The notes: generated from the letters alone by a model not told the origin. Counted from the stretch's first letter, positions 18,425-30,827 are shown. The stretch: 64,000 nucleotides of DNA from Leptospira wolffii serovar Khorat str. Khorat-H2 (GCF_000306115.2 NZ_AKWX02000007.1:1-64000), one strand, 5' to 3'. Numbers and translations: made by a program.

Positions 18425-21400
18425 ATGGGACAGTTCTATTTTAATTTTTATTTCTTCGGCTCTTTGCTTGCCTGTTTATTTTCCATTTACGTTACATTCT
18501 TCTTTCTGACGATCAAAGATAGAAGCAAGGCGGCGTTCCATTTGGGATTGTCTACCCTTGCGATGACTCTATTTCATTTGGCCTATATCATCGCGTTTAT
18601 TTCCTTCGAAGAATGGACCATCATGCACAGATGGCTCGCCATTCCTTCTCCCATGATGGGATTTATACAATGTTTCATATTCTTCTTTTACTTTCCCACG
18701 GAGAGAAAGGTCAAATTCGGATTAACGGTTTATTATATTCTATACGCCGGACTCGCTCTTGTGACCGGCATATTCGTTTATAATACCTTACATTCCATAC
18801 ATCGTTTCAATATAGGCAGCAGCTATTGGGATTTCGAAACGCATCGTTTTTATAGGATCTTTTCGCTGATTATTCTGCTCTATAATTTCGCGTTTCTTGC
18901 CTCCGCCACATGGAGAGCGATCGTGGAAAAAGGAAAAGAGAGAAGGTGGATCATCTATATCGCCATAGCGTATTCCACCATCACCATCGTTCCAGGTATC
19001 CTGAACGTGATGAGCCGAGACGGATCCGTTTCCAGAAAGGTCTTCCAGCATACCACGGATATCGCTCTTGTCGTAGGCCTCTTTCTTGTTTTGATCGTCT
19101 ACGCCAACGCGACTAAGGAGAGGACGACCATATTGAGTCGGATCGTTTCCGTAACCATGGCGACTTTCTTTTTGGCGTTTCAGTTGGTCGGTTACGCTAT
19201 CTTGACCGGTTACGATTCTTCCTACGATTCTATCCAAACCCAGGCCGCGGAACTCGCCGTAAAGGACGGAAAAATTCCGAAAGCATTCGCTTATATGGTT
19301 TCCTATGATCCTAAGTCGAATCGTTTTCGGTTGGAAAAGGGAGAGAAGGACCCTAGATTCGATTCGGAAGACAGATTGGAGATTTCCTTCTTTCATATTA
19401 CGAATCGTCTTTACGGTTCGGAAAATCTGAGCGGAAAGGAGAGATGGGCTAGGGTTCAAGCCGAGCTTGAGGATTCTCCTCCCGAATTTTACGCATACAA
19501 GGAAGGAATACGACGTTTTCTATTGTCCGCCGGAAATTCTTCCGTATCGGACGAGGATCTGAGGATTTTTTTCCGGCACCTAAATGAAAAATCGAATATT
19601 ACGAAAAATAGATTCTTGAATCTACCTTCCAAGACGGATGCCGGCGCGGTATTAAAACTTTTACACTCCGAAGAGGTCGGCCTTTCCGGCGTTCTAGATA
19701 AGGTTCGTGAAAGAGTGGAAAAGGACTTACAGTCGGGAAAATCGGAGAAGGAAATCCGATCCACATTGATTTCCGCTCTTTCTCCCATCCGAGAACCGGG
19801 GGAGAGAATGTATCGCGGAGCCAAGTTCAATTCTTCGGAAGAAAAAACTCCCAGCTTCTATGTTTCCTATATCGTTCCTGATTTGAAAAGCGGTAAGATC
19901 TACGAAGTGGGCTTTACCTACAGATCTCTTAGGGAATTCATCCACGAGCCTTCGTCGGTTCTCGTAGTTTGCCTCTTAGTAGTAATGCTGACTATAAGTC
20001 TGGGCTTTCGTTTCTTCTTCCAAAATGCGTTCGTAAAACCCATGGAGGAGGTGGTCGTAGGATTAACGGAGGTGAATTCCGGAAATTTGGAATATAGGCT
20101 AACCCCGAGAGTCGAGGATGAGATCGGTTTTATCGCTCGATCTTTCAATCGTATGGCGCGTTCCATTCAGGCTGCTAGAAAAAGATTGGAGCAGTATGCG
20201 AACGAACTCGAGGAGAAAGTGAAGGAAAGAACTAGAGAGCTCGAAAACAGTTTAGTGGAAATCAAAGAGCTTAAGCAACAACAGGACGGGGATTATTTTC
20301 TCACTTCTCTTTTAACTAAGGCCTTGGGAGCCAATAGGGCGGAGCAGGATAACGTAAAGGTGGACTTTCTTCTGGAACAAAAGAAAAAGTTCGTCTTTCG
20401 AAAATACGAGGACGAGATCGGAGGAGACCTGAATATCTCCAACCGCATCCGCTTGCAAAACCGATCTTATACCGTTTTTCTGAACGGAGATGCGATGGGA
20501 AAATCCATGCAGGGCGCAGGGGGCGCCTTGGTCCTCGGAGCGGTATTCGAATCGATCATAGAAAGAACCAAAGCTCTCGATTCCATCAAGAGCCAATCTC
20601 CCGAACGATGGTTAAAGAACGCATTCATAGAATTGCATAAAGTATTCGAAAGTTTCAACGGCTCCATGCTCGTTTCTTCCGTCATGGGGCTTGTGGACGA
20701 TTCCGTAGGCATATTATATTATATGAATGCGGAGCATCCTTGGACAATTCTTTATCGGGACGGGGTGGCGAGTTTTATAGAAAGCGATTTCATGTTCCGC
20801 AAATTGGGAACGACCGGAATGGACGGATCAATATATGTCCGCACTTTTCAGTTGGAACCCGAGGACGTGATCATCGTAGGTTCGGACGGAAGGGACGACA
20901 TTGTGGTCGGCACGGATTCCGACGGAGACAGAATCATCAACGACGACGAAATGCTTTTTCTTCGTACCGTGGAAGAAGCGGAAGGGGATTTGCAAAGAAT
21001 TTACAATATCACCCTGAAAAAAGGAGTCTTAAGCGACGATCTGTCTTTGATCCGTCTTTCCTATAAGAAGAGCGATCCGGAAAACCCGGTCCCTGTGGAT
21101 AAGCGCAAGAGAGTGAAGGAACTCCTACGCATGGCGAAAGAAAGCTCCAAGAGTAAGGATGTAAACGAAGCGATCTCCTACTTGCAAGAGGCCGAATCCT
21201 TGGATAGTCGCATTCCCGAGGTGAAGAAGAATTTCGTCCGCCTATTCTTAAAATTGAAGGATTACGCGAAGGCCGCCAGATATGCCGAGGACTATATAGG
21301 TATTCGTCCTATCGACAACGATCTGCTCTATATCGCTTCCTTTGCGGCAAGAAAATCGGGAGAGCTCAGAAAAGCGTTGGATTTCGGGGAACGATTGAGG

Positions 21401-21583
21401 CTTCGGGAACCGGAGCATTTTAAGAATCTTATGAACTTAGCCAGGATCTATACCGCACTAAAGAATTATCCGATTGCAATGAGTCTTCTTAGGCAGGCGC
21501 TTAAATCGGATCCGCAAAATGAAGTAGTTCGAAGAAGTATCGCCGTACTACAAAAATATTCCGGCGATACTCCTTTAGAATAA
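18425..21583 (+). CDS. membrane SpoIIE-type protein phosphatase with HAMP and TPR (paralogue)
   Basis: 1052 residues with the same order as the protein at 13192-16173: seven or so N-terminal membrane helices (about 1-265), a long periplasmic part (about 285-515), a helix, HAMP (about 535-585), a coiled coil (EEKVKERTRELENSLVEI), SpoIIE phosphatase with GDAMGKSMQGAGG near 688 and GSDGRDD near 818, then TPR repeats (about 885-1050). The phosphatase and coiled-coil regions are very close to the paralogue, whereas the extracellular parts differ, so the two likely read different signals into a shared output. The ATG has only a weak ribosome site. Confidence 0.85.
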   Translation: MGQFYFNFYFFGSLLACLFSIYVTFFFLTIKDRSKAAFHLGLSTLAMTLFHLAYIIAFISFEEWTIMHRWLAIPSPMMGFIQCFIFFFYFPTERKVKFGLTVYYILYAGLALVTGIFVYNTLHSIHRFNIGSSYWDFETHRFYRIFSLIILLYNFAFLASATWRAIVEKGKERRWIIYIAIAYSTITIVPGILNVMSRDGSVSRKVFQHTTDIALVVGLFLVLIVYANATKERTTILSRIVSVTMATFFLAFQLVGYAILTGYDSSYDSIQTQAAELAVKDGKIPKAFAYMVSYDPKSNRFRLEKGEKDPRFDSEDRLEISFFHITNRLYGSENLSGKERWARVQAELEDSPPEFYAYKEGIRRFLLSAGNSSVSDEDLRIFFRHLNEKSNITKNRFLNLPSKTDAGAVLKLLHSEEVGLSGVLDKVRERVEKDLQSGKSEKEIRSTLISALSPIREPGERMYRGAKFNSSEEKTPSFYVSYIVPDLKSGKIYEVGFTYRSLREFIHEPSSVLVVCLLVVMLTISLGFRFFFQNAFVKPMEEVVVGLTEVNSGNLEYRLTPRVEDEIGFIARSFNRMARSIQAARKRLEQYANELEEKVKERTRELENSLVEIKELKQQQDGDYFLTSLLTKALGANRAEQDNVKVDFLLEQKKKFVFRKYEDEIGGDLNISNRIRLQNRSYTVFLNGDAMGKSMQGAGGALVLGAVFESIIERTKALDSIKSQSPERWLKNAFIELHKVFESFNGSMLVSSVMGLVDDSVGILYYMNAEHPWTILYRDGVASFIESDFMFRKLGTTGMDGSIYVRTFQLEPEDVIIVGSDGRDDIVVGTDSDGDRIINDDEMLFLRTVEEAEGDLQRIYNITLKKGVLSDDLSLIRLSYKKSDPENPVPVDKRKRVKELLRMAKESSKSKDVNEAISYLQEAESLDSRIPEVKKNFVRLFLKLKDYAKAARYAEDYIGIRPIDNDLLYIASFAARKSGELRKALDFGERLRLREPEHFKNLMNLARIYTALKNYPIAMSLLRQALKSDPQNEVVRRSIAVLQKYSGDTPLE

Positions 21584-21584
21584 A

Positions 21585-21618
21585 TTTCGGAGGGACCTAA
21601 GCCCCCGATTTATTTTTT
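21585..21618 (+). terminator. terminator of the second phosphatase gene
   Basis: TCGGAGGG (21587-21594) pairs with CCCCCGA after a short loop, followed by TTTATTTTTT. The T run includes the stop codon of the convergent ABC-2 permease gene. Confidence 0.55.
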
Positions 21619-22371
21619 GATATGATATCCGGTGCGAAACATCCAAGCGATGGTGAACATACAGGCGCTTAAGAAAACTACGATCATGGCCAGGCTGATT
21701 TCCAAGCTGACGTCCGATATTTCATAAAAGCTCCAACGGAATCCGCTGACCAAATATAAGATCGGATTGAAGAGGGTGATCGTTCTCCAAAAAGGAGGAA
21801 GCATGCTCGCGGAATAGAAACTTCCTCCTAAGAAGACAAGGGGAGTGATCACTAACATCGGAATTACTTGCAATTTTTCGAAATTATCGGCCCAGATCCC
21901 TATGATAAAACCGAATAAGCTGAAAGAAACGCAGGTCAATACCAGAAAGAAAACCATCAAAAACGGATGAGCTATATGAATCGGTACGAAAAGCGAAGCG
22001 GTTGCGAGCATGATCAGTCCCAATATTAAGGACTTTGTTGCGGCGGCTCCTACGAATCCTATCACCGCTTCGAAACTGGAAACCGGGGCGGATAGAATTT
22101 CATAGATCGTTCCCGTGAATTTAGGAAAGTAGATCCCGAACGACGCGTTGGAAATACTTTCCGTCAATAACGAAAGCATAATCAAACCCGGAACGATAAA
22201 GGAGCCGTAAGCGACTCCGTTCACTTCCTGGATTCTGGATCCTATGGCGGAACCGAACACGACGAAATATAAGGATGTGGAAATCACGGGAGAGGCGATA
22301 CTCTGCATCAAGGTGCGTCTCGTTCTCGCCATTTCGAAAAAATAAATCGATCTAATCGCTTGAAAGTTCAT
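21610..22371 (-). CDS. ABC-2 type transporter permease
   Basis: 253 residues with six membrane helices and the ABC-2 family pattern ([20 protein letters not shown] at the N-terminus, then [11 protein letters not shown] and the conserved [14 protein letters not shown]). It is the membrane half of an exporter of the DrrB/NodJ kind. Its start overlaps the end of the ATPase gene by four bases, so the two subunits are made together. Substrate could be a drug, lipid or polysaccharide; nothing nearby decides this. Confidence 0.85.
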   Translation of the reverse strand: MNFQAIRSIYFFEMARTRRTLMQSIASPVISTSLYFVVFGSAIGSRIQEVNGVAYGSFIVPGLIMLSLLTESISNASFGIYFPKFTGTIYEILSAPVSSFEAVIGFVGAAATKSLILGLIMLATASLFVPIHIAHPFLMVFFLVLTCVSFSLFGFIIGIWADNFEKLQVIPMLVITPLVFLGGSFYSASMLPPFWRTITLFNPILYLVSGFRWSFYEISDVSLEISLAMIVVFLSACMFTIAWMFRTGYHIKK

Positions 22372-23309
22372 TTGGATTCCTTTACTAACTGAACGAAAAT
22401 TTCTTCCAGGGAACTCTGGTTAGTGCTAAGGTCCTTGAAACCGATTCCTGCCTGTTGGATATCCTCCAAGAAGGACGCGATTCCGGTCCGTTTGTCCTGT
22501 ATATCGTAGGTGTACAGTAGTTGCTTGCCTTCGTTCGCAAGATCCAACTCGTATTTTTTCAAAGTTTCCGGAACGGAAAGAATAGGCTGGGAAAGATCCA
22601 GGATCACCTGCTTCTTGCCTAATTTGTGCATGAGTTCCTTTTTCTCTTCTACGAGAATCAATTCTCCCTTGTTCATAATACCGACTCTGTCCGCGATCTC
22701 CTCCGCCTCTTCTATATAATGAGTGGTAAGAATAACGGTGACTCCTTGGTCTCTTAAGGACCTAACGATATTCCACATATCTTTCCGGAGTTCCACGTCC
22801 ACTCCCGCCGTAGGTTCATCTAAGAACAGAACGGAAGGCTCGTGGGACAATGCCTTGGCGATCAGGACCCTACGTTTCATCCCTCCGGAAAGAGTGATGA
22901 TCGTACTGTCTTTCTTGTCCCAAAGGGAAAGGGATCTGAGTACTTTTTCGATATATTGCGGGTTCGGGGCCTTACCGAATAACCCTCGGCTGAAATTCAC
23001 GGTGGCTAAAACGGATTCGAAAGAATGCACGGTGAGTTCCTGAGGAACGAGTCCGATCATAGATCGGGTCTTTCTAAAATCTTTGATGATATCGAATCCG
23101 CCCACGGACACGGATCCCGTACTCGGGGTCACGATGCCGCAGATAATAGAGATCAAGGATGTCTTTCCGGCGCCGTTCGGGCCTAGAAGAGCTATAATCT
23201 CTCCCGTCTTAATATCCAAATTGATTTTCTTTAAGGCCTCGAAGCCGTTGGAATAGGATTTGGAAAGGTCTCGTATGGAAACTATGGATGCTTGGGAATC
23301 GTTTTGCAT
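22368..23309 (-). CDS. ABC transporter ATP-binding protein
   Basis: 313 residues. Walker [10 protein letters not shown] (about residue 42), signature LSGGMKRRV, Walker B LFLDEP and the H-loop [10 protein letters not shown] are present. The C-terminal 80 residues form the extra domain seen in DrrA/CcmA-like exporter ATPases ([19 protein letters not shown]). It pairs with the permease at 21610 as an ABC-2 exporter. The ATG at 23309 has no strong ribosome site. About 145 bases upstream hold no gene and probably the operon promoter. Confidence 0.88.
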   Translation of the reverse strand: MQNDSQASIVSIRDLSKSYSNGFEALKKINLDIKTGEIIALLGPNGAGKTSLISIICGIVTPSTGSVSVGGFDIIKDFRKTRSMIGLVPQELTVHSFESVLATVNFSRGLFGKAPNPQYIEKVLRSLSLWDKKDSTIITLSGGMKRRVLIAKALSHEPSVLFLDEPTAGVDVELRKDMWNIVRSLRDQGVTVILTTHYIEEAEEIADRVGIMNKGELILVEEKKELMHKLGKKQVILDLSQPILSVPETLKKYELDLANEGKQLLYTYDIQDKRTGIASFLEDIQQAGIGFKDLSTNQSSLEEIFVQLVKESK

Positions 23310-23455
23310 AAAAATCCAAGATAATGCCTCTGTTTAAGGACGAAGGCAGAATGTCTAAAATATCAATCCTATCGTCCCTATCCAGCATCATTTGATTGGT
23401 AGAAAAATTGTTTCCGAAAAATTAAAAACGGAAGTCGGTCGAAAAATGCGGCTTT

Positions 23456-23785
23456 TTATGCGATTTTATCTCTCTGTTTTTCCCGTAGAATGATATAGAA
23501 GACCAAACCCGCGGCGACTCCGGGCACTACTCCCAGAACTAAAGCGATCCATCCGTTTTTAATTCCCTTTACCTTAGCTTCGTACAATACCCATATCGCT
23601 AATGCGCACCAGGTGAAGATGACGTCTAACGCGTATCCCGAAGAGAAAGGATTTACGAATCCTCCTCCGAACGCTCCGACCAGATCGAAGTTTTCCGATA
23701 GAGGAGGTGTAACGAGGTAGGCCAGGGAAATCGTAAACAAGGTTGCGATGCTAAGTAAGATCCATTTAGTTAGGTTCCAATTCAT
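23456..23785 (-). CDS. DUF2834-type small membrane protein
   Basis: 109 residues with three hydrophobic helices. The pattern FVNPFSSGYALDVIFTW, IWVLYEAK and a C-terminal helix ending in REKQR matches my memory of the DUF2834 family (NPF, then Asp in the second helix, and a final Arg-rich end). Function of the family is unknown. It stands alone. An 18-bp palindrome at 23847-23864 lies about 60 bases upstream and resembles the one in the promoter of the PF10118 gene at 4292-5149. Confidence 0.7.
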   Translation of the reverse strand: MNWNLTKWILLSIATLFTISLAYLVTPPLSENFDLVGAFGGGFVNPFSSGYALDVIFTWCALAIWVLYEAKVKGIKNGWIALVLGVVPGVAAGLVFYIILREKQRDKIA

Positions 23786-23846
23786 ATTCTTCTCCTTTTG
23801 AAAAGATTCGATATCGCAAAACGAATGTTTGCTTCTTAGATCGAAT

Positions 23847-23864
23847 CTGTAGGGAACGCTACAG
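23847..23864. promoter_or_regulatory. palindromic operator candidate
   Basis: CTGTAG (23847-23852) and CTACAG (23859-23864) form a perfect inverted repeat with six bases between. Read on the minus strand, TGTAGC-N5-CTACA is shared with 5297-5318. Confidence 0.45.
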
Positions 23865-24061
23865 TGATATAAATAGCAAGCCCTTCTTACTTCTTTTTAT
23901 CCTAACTGGGATATGTGAAAAGGTTCCCGTTTTTCCGTTTTTCACGAAAAAAAATCCCGATTCTAATGAATTTTTGGCTCAGCAATAACGTTTTCGGGCT
24001 ATATCCCCTGAATTCAAAATAAAGCACGTTAAGTGAAATACTAGATTTGGAGGATATTTCT

Positions 24062-27000
24062 ATGCGCGTTTCGCTATGTCGATTCGGGTTGGCCGTGGCG
24101 TTCGTTTCCGTCTTGGCCGGTTGCTCTTGGTTAAAACAGATTCCGGGTTTCGGAAATGGCGGGTCCCATTTGGCTTCCCTTTCCATAAAAGAGGCGGGAA
24201 TTTTTGCAGGTAGTGGTAGCTCCGGTCCGTCCGGAAACACGATCTCTTCTTCGGACGGGCTCTTTTCCGTTTTCATTCCCTCCGGGGCGATGGACGAGGA
24301 AAAGACTTTCGAAATCACGAAGTACGTTCCTAATACGGACGCTCTCCCCACCGGATATTTTCCTACGACTCCGTTGTATGAAATCACTCCGTCTTATAAG
24401 TTCAAAAAGGACGTTACCATAACCATCACATTGGATTCGGATAAGGTAAACTCCCTGAATCTAAGTCGCAAGAAGTCCCAAGGTTTCGTATTGAGTCAAA
24501 CTCCGGAAGAGGATAATTCGGGAAGAATTATCGGAGGATGGAATGCGAGCCACACTTCGGTAAGCGGTGATAAGGTGACATTGCGCACTCGCACCTTCTC
24601 CGTATTCGGTGCCGGAACTCCTCCCGCGGGAAACAACGCGCCTAATATCCTCGGAGCATTCTATTATTTTAAACCGAATTGTTCCTACCTTCCTTATATG
24701 GTTCGGACTCGGATCATAGAGCCGGACGGTGATTCCATGCAGGTATATCTGCTTACCGGAAGTGCGGGAGGAACGGCAGTCGCGATTCCTATGGCTCCGG
24801 AATCCGGAAATTGGTACAGCGCGAATATTCCGTACGAGTCCATGATTATGGGCGGAGTACAGATGCAAGTTCTTGCGGTGGATTCTTACGGAAACAACTC
24901 CAGTCATCCTACCGGGGGACTCTTCAATTATCCGGCGGATGCGCAGAATTTTACTTACACGACAGGATACAAGACGGACCAAGATAACGACGGTTATCTG
25001 GATGCTTGGGAAGTGGACAACGGATTCAATCCGAATAGCGCGGCTTCTCCGAATGCGGCGGTCTTTCCGGATACGGACGGGGACGGCATTCCTAATATCG
25101 CCGACAAAACTCCTAACGGAGAGGTGAATCCTCCCATCGATAGCTTGACTTTGATTCCGGGCACTTTGCGTATGGACGTCGGGGAGAATGTGACGTTTGC
25201 CGTTACCGCTTCTTTCGCAGGTCAACCTAGATTCGTTGCTCCTACATTGAATGTTACTGGAAATTCGGTGAACGGATCTCCGGTAGGAACTCTTACCGGT
25301 TCTACTTTGCACGCGAACGCTCCGGGGCTCGCGGGAGTTACCGCAACCATAGGTAACCTGAATACCACAACCAGGGTGACCGTTGTGGATTCCGTCGCAC
25401 CGAGCGGTATCACGGATTTGAGCGCTACTGCTATGACTTTCACTCAGATTCGACTGCGTTGGACTGCTCCCGGAAACGATAGTGCCGCAGGAAGGGCCGC
25501 CGCTTATGAGATCCGTCGTTCTACGTCCGCGATTACGACTAACTTACAGTGCGATGCGGCTCCGGCAATAGCGCATACTCTGATTCCTAAAAATGCGGGT
25601 TTACCGGAAGTATTGGATATTAACGGTCATTCTCCGAATACAAGTTATTACTATTGTATCCGTGCATTCGATTGGAACGGCAATAGAAGCTCTTGGACCG
25701 GTACCGTTCAGGCTACCACTCCGGCGACTCCGGATCTTTCCCGTCCGGGAAATATCACCAATCTAAGCGTTACCGTAGTGAACGATACCGTAGTGGATCT
25801 GTCTTGGACTGCGGTAGGCGATGATGGGAATGTCGGAATCGCAGCAGCCTACGATATTCGTAAGTCTACGAATGTGATCAACACCGACAACGATTGTGAT
25901 GGTGCAGTTTCGATTCAGAATGCTATTTTCGGGATCGCTTCCGGGACCACTATTAACTTTAGAGTAAGCGATCTCTCCGAAGACACCAGATATTATTTCT
26001 GTGTTAGGGCATATGACGAGGTCAGCAATCGAAGCAGTTGGAATGGAACCGTTTCCGCAAGAACCCGTATGGGGAATAAGGCACCCGTAGTGGATGCGGG
26101 CCCCGATCAATTGAATCGGATGATTTCCCAAGTGGTGAATTTGAACGGAACCGCTTCTTCGGATCCTGACAAAGGAATCTGTACTGCGAACCAATCCAAC
26201 TACATTTACCAATGGAGATTCGTCTCTCGTCCGTTGGGATCGGCTCTTTTGGATACGAACATCACGAATCGTAACCAATTATCCGCTTCCTTCGTTCCGG
26301 ATGTGGTTGGTCAATATATGTTGGAACTTTCCTTTACGGACGATCCCGGAACCTGTTTCGGAGGAGCCCGATTGGGAATAGATACTGTGGTGATCAACGC
26401 TTTGGATTTGGATAGTATCAATCCGGATCCCGTTTCCAGCAGATCTGCCGCTCCGATTTCCTTGGATCAGATTCAAGTAAGTTGGTACAATGTAGGGGAT
26501 GACGGAATGGTAGGTACGGTCTCCAATTACAAAATCGGGGTTTCCCTCTCGCCGATATCCACGACCGCGGAATGCGACGCCGCTCCGGATGTGCGTTATC
26601 CGAATCTGAATAATTACGTTCCTGGACAGGCTGTGAGCTTTATCGTAGGCGGACTATTACAGAATACGGTTTATAATTTCTGTATCATCGCTTACGACGA
26701 CGTAGGAAATAAGAGTTCTTGGACCGGACCTTTAAGCGCCAAAACTTTGGAAGGAATTTCCGGTTGGGGAACATTTACGAGCTGGAGTTCTTGCAGCGTG
26801 AAGTGCGGTTGGGGTAACCAAACAAGATCCAGAATCTGTTTGGATCCTACGCAAGGATGTGCCGGATCCGCAGTGGAAACACAGAACTGTAACAATCACA
26901 GTTGCGGAGCCTATTCGAATGCGGTATTCAATAACGGAACGAACCCTAGCGCTTCTTGTCCTGCCGGATATCATAGAACGAATTCCGGAACCTTTAGCGG

Positions 27001-27232
27001 GATATATAGAAGGGTCGTTTACGATTATTGGGGAGAAGGCTGGGCCTGCGGAATTCTAGTAAGACAGGATCAGAGTTTCTATTCATGGGATTATACTTCT
27101 GCGGATTTGACTTCCACTTCCGCTACGTATTATTACCCGACCAATAATCCGCCGCCGGTGGAGAATTATTGCATTCAGCATACCGTGCAAAGCAATCGAT
27201 ACACGAGTATCTACTGCGCGGAGACTCCCTAA
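24062..27232 (+). CDS. modular surface lipoprotein: FN3, PKD-like and thrombospondin type 1 domains
   Basis: 1056 residues. The signal peptide ends in VLAGCS, a lipobox. In order: a ZU5-like beta region (about 42-185); a Ca-binding stretch with DQDNDGYLD and DTDGDGIPN (about 304-345); a Big-like part; fibronectin type III repeats at about 445-558 and 558-670; a PKD-like domain (about 673-780); a third FN3 (about 780-896); a thrombospondin type 1 repeat (WSSCSVKCGWGNQTRS, about 898-950); and a Cys-containing C-terminal part. Each FN3 carries a CD...FC pair that may form a disulfide. Likely surface-exposed and adhesive, by analogy only. The ATG at 24062 follows GGAGG. Monocistronic. Confidence 0.8.
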   Translation: MRVSLCRFGLAVAFVSVLAGCSWLKQIPGFGNGGSHLASLSIKEAGIFAGSGSSGPSGNTISSSDGLFSVFIPSGAMDEEKTFEITKYVPNTDALPTGYFPTTPLYEITPSYKFKKDVTITITLDSDKVNSLNLSRKKSQGFVLSQTPEEDNSGRIIGGWNASHTSVSGDKVTLRTRTFSVFGAGTPPAGNNAPNILGAFYYFKPNCSYLPYMVRTRIIEPDGDSMQVYLLTGSAGGTAVAIPMAPESGNWYSANIPYESMIMGGVQMQVLAVDSYGNNSSHPTGGLFNYPADAQNFTYTTGYKTDQDNDGYLDAWEVDNGFNPNSAASPNAAVFPDTDGDGIPNIADKTPNGEVNPPIDSLTLIPGTLRMDVGENVTFAVTASFAGQPRFVAPTLNVTGNSVNGSPVGTLTGSTLHANAPGLAGVTATIGNLNTTTRVTVVDSVAPSGITDLSATAMTFTQIRLRWTAPGNDSAAGRAAAYEIRRSTSAITTNLQCDAAPAIAHTLIPKNAGLPEVLDINGHSPNTSYYYCIRAFDWNGNRSSWTGTVQATTPATPDLSRPGNITNLSVTVVNDTVVDLSWTAVGDDGNVGIAAAYDIRKSTNVINTDNDCDGAVSIQNAIFGIASGTTINFRVSDLSEDTRYYFCVRAYDEVSNRSSWNGTVSARTRMGNKAPVVDAGPDQLNRMISQVVNLNGTASSDPDKGICTANQSNYIYQWRFVSRPLGSALLDTNITNRNQLSASFVPDVVGQYMLELSFTDDPGTCFGGARLGIDTVVINALDLDSINPDPVSSRSAAPISLDQIQVSWYNVGDDGMVGTVSNYKIGVSLSPISTTAECDAAPDVRYPNLNNYVPGQAVSFIVGGLLQNTVYNFCIIAYDDVGNKSSWTGPLSAKTLEGISGWGTFTSWSSCSVKCGWGNQTRSRICLDPTQGCAGSAVETQNCNNHSCGAYSNAVFNNGTNPSASCPAGYHRTNSGTFSGIYRRVVYDYWGEGWACGILVRQDQSFYSWDYTSADLTSTSATYYYPTNNPPPVENYCIQHTVQSNRYTSIYCAETP

Positions 27233-27270
27233 ATAAGGATTAGATAAAAATAGATTCTACCTTGGATTGG

Positions 27271-27312
27271 GCCTCGTCTTTCTCGAAATAGCGGGAAGGG
27301 CGGGGCTTTTTT
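27271..27312 (+). terminator. probable terminator of the modular lipoprotein gene
   Basis: GCCTCGTC can pair imperfectly with GGCGGGGC, which is followed directly by TTTTTT (27307-27312). It lies about 40-80 bases after the stop at 27232. Confidence 0.4.
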
Positions 27313-27384
27313 CATCGTATCTTCTTGTTAGAAGGAAATTTCGAAATCGCTTCCCATTTCAAAGAGCCCGGGAATCCTGGATTC

Positions 27385-28823
<1,439 letters not shown>

Positions 28824-28827
<4 letters not shown>

Positions 28828-30827
28828 GATCTAAGGTCTCCCGCCTGGGGTTGCGGTATGGTAAATCTAAACAACGTTCCTTTTTGGATCTCCGATTCTA
28901 CGCTGATTTCTCCGTGGTAGGCCTTGATGATACTATACACCAAAGGCAACCCGAGGCCCGTTCCGGTTTCGTTCATGGTGCCCAACCGGGTGGATTTCAC
29001 TTCGGTGGAGAATAAATTCGGAATCATTTCCTTTGGAATTCCGACACCGGTGTCTTTAACCACGAATTCCACGGCGTCCGGACGAGAGTAGAATTCGATC
29101 TGAACCGAATCTCCTTCTCTGGAAAACTTAATCGCATTGGATAATAGGTTAATGAAGATTTCTGCGAGAAGGGAACGGTCCACATTCATTCTAGCGTCGC
29201 TCGGAATTCGGTTCTCGATACGGATATTCTTGGACTGAGCCTGGCTCCAAAGCTTGGAGACGACCCTTTCCACTTCCGGATACACATAGATCATGCTGTT
29301 TTCCAGATGGAATGAGCCGGAACGAAGACGGTTCAGATCCAAAAGAGTGGAGATCATTTCCAAGGATTGTGCGGAAGTTTGTTCCGCTCTGTCCATCCAT
29401 TCCAGGATGGATTTGTCGTCCAATTTATCGTAGTCGTTTTTGATGAGTTGCAAAACGCCTATTACAGTCGCAATGGGGGACCGAAGGTCGTGTGTGACTA
29501 GGGAAATGAAAGTGTCCTTAAGGGAATTCGCATCTTCGGCGGCGATCTTGGCTTCCGCCAATTCCTTCGTTCTTTCCGTCACCTTATTCTCCAGGGATTT
29601 TTGCAATTCCTCCAATCTTACGAATGCGTTGGAAAAGCGCATGGATAGCATTACTGTCTGGGAGAATAGGAAAGCGAGAAGCCCCCAGTTCGCAAGGTAG
29701 CTCGTCTTTATTATAAGAGTTTGATTTAGAATATCGTTAATCGTCGTGAAGAATAGGATGAGGGCCCCGATGGTAAAAAGTAAGGACCCTTCTCTTTTGC
29801 GAAACAGACATCGAATCATGACCGCCGCGAAATACAATGTGGAGGCTCCCAGGCAGAGCTGGAAGATTCGTATCAGATTCATGTAAATCGTAGAAGGAAG
29901 CGCGATTACTATCGCCGCAAATATCGCCCCTATCCATAGAAATATTCTATCGAAGATCGGAGAGAATTCCTGGGGAAAAACGGAATGCAGAAACCTGGAA
30001 AATAGAGGGAGAGAAACGACCGTAGTCAAAAGGTCCAGCTTATGGATCAGTATCCAATACACATCCGGGAAAGTTTCGTATATGAAAACGGAACCGGTGA
30101 AGAATCCCCTCAGGCTCACATCTATGCAGAAAAGTCCGAACCAGATCGCGGATTTGTCCACTCTTCGCATTGCGAAAAGTATTAAATGATAAAGCCCCAT
30201 AAGAAAGGTGGAGCCGAATACCATCCAACCCAGCGAGGCTTCCCATTTTTTGGATTCGAATACGGAAAGTGCCGGGCCTATGAATAGGGACTTTCGAATT
30301 CCTCCGGTTATATGATAAAAATTGGATACTTGGAATCGAAGATCCAGTTTGTCCGTTCCTTCCGGAAGGAAAACGATCGGATGTTTGTAGGAAGGCAGCA
30401 TTTCCTTTTTGCTCGTTCCCACTTTTCCGTTCTCGTGTAGGAGTATTCCGTTTGCATACAACTTGTAAGCGGTGGAAATATCGCCTAACTGTAAAGCCAG
30501 CGGGGGCAGATTTCGATCGAGTAGAATGAGGATACGATAAGTTCCTACACCTTCTCCTCCGTGTTCCTTGGCTCCTGTCCGAAATCGATTCCAGGAATCC
30601 GGAACCGAAATAGTTCCGCTTCCTTCTCCTAAAGAGACTGTATTCGGATCCGTTAGTCCGTCCGTAAATTCCCATTCTCCGTCCAAGGGAACGGAGGGAA
30701 AATTGTTGGAGTTCCAACCTCGTAAATCCAGAATTCCTTGTTTTACTTCGGGAGAATAAGAATCTTCGGAGGATAGGCAACCTCCGAAGGTAAGAATGAG
30801 AAAAAAGATGATTCCCGGAAATCTCAT
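28824..30827 (-). CDS. 7TMR-DISM sensor histidine kinase
   Basis: 667 residues. The N-terminus has a hydrophobic leader with a lipobox-like FGGCLS. It is followed by an exported jelly-roll sensor domain (7TMR-DISMED2, about 30-175), seven membrane helices (about 185-385), and a short coiled coil. The HisKA domain has the phospho-acceptor His in VTHDLRSP near residue 446, and the HATPase domain has N box NLLSNAIKFS, G1 DTGVGIP and G2 GTGLGLP. DISM sensors often bind carbohydrates, but the signal here is unknown. No response regulator gene is adjacent, so it is an orphan kinase. Confidence 0.87.

Noticed and set aside
24461..25312. 283-codon open frame on the minus strand inside the modular lipoprotein gene
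   Set aside because: Arg/Ser-rich shadow of the real gene on the other strand.
30040..30780. 246-codon open frame in another reading of the histidine kinase gene
   Set aside because: Overlaps the DISM sensor and membrane part, and has no signal, ribosome site or motif.
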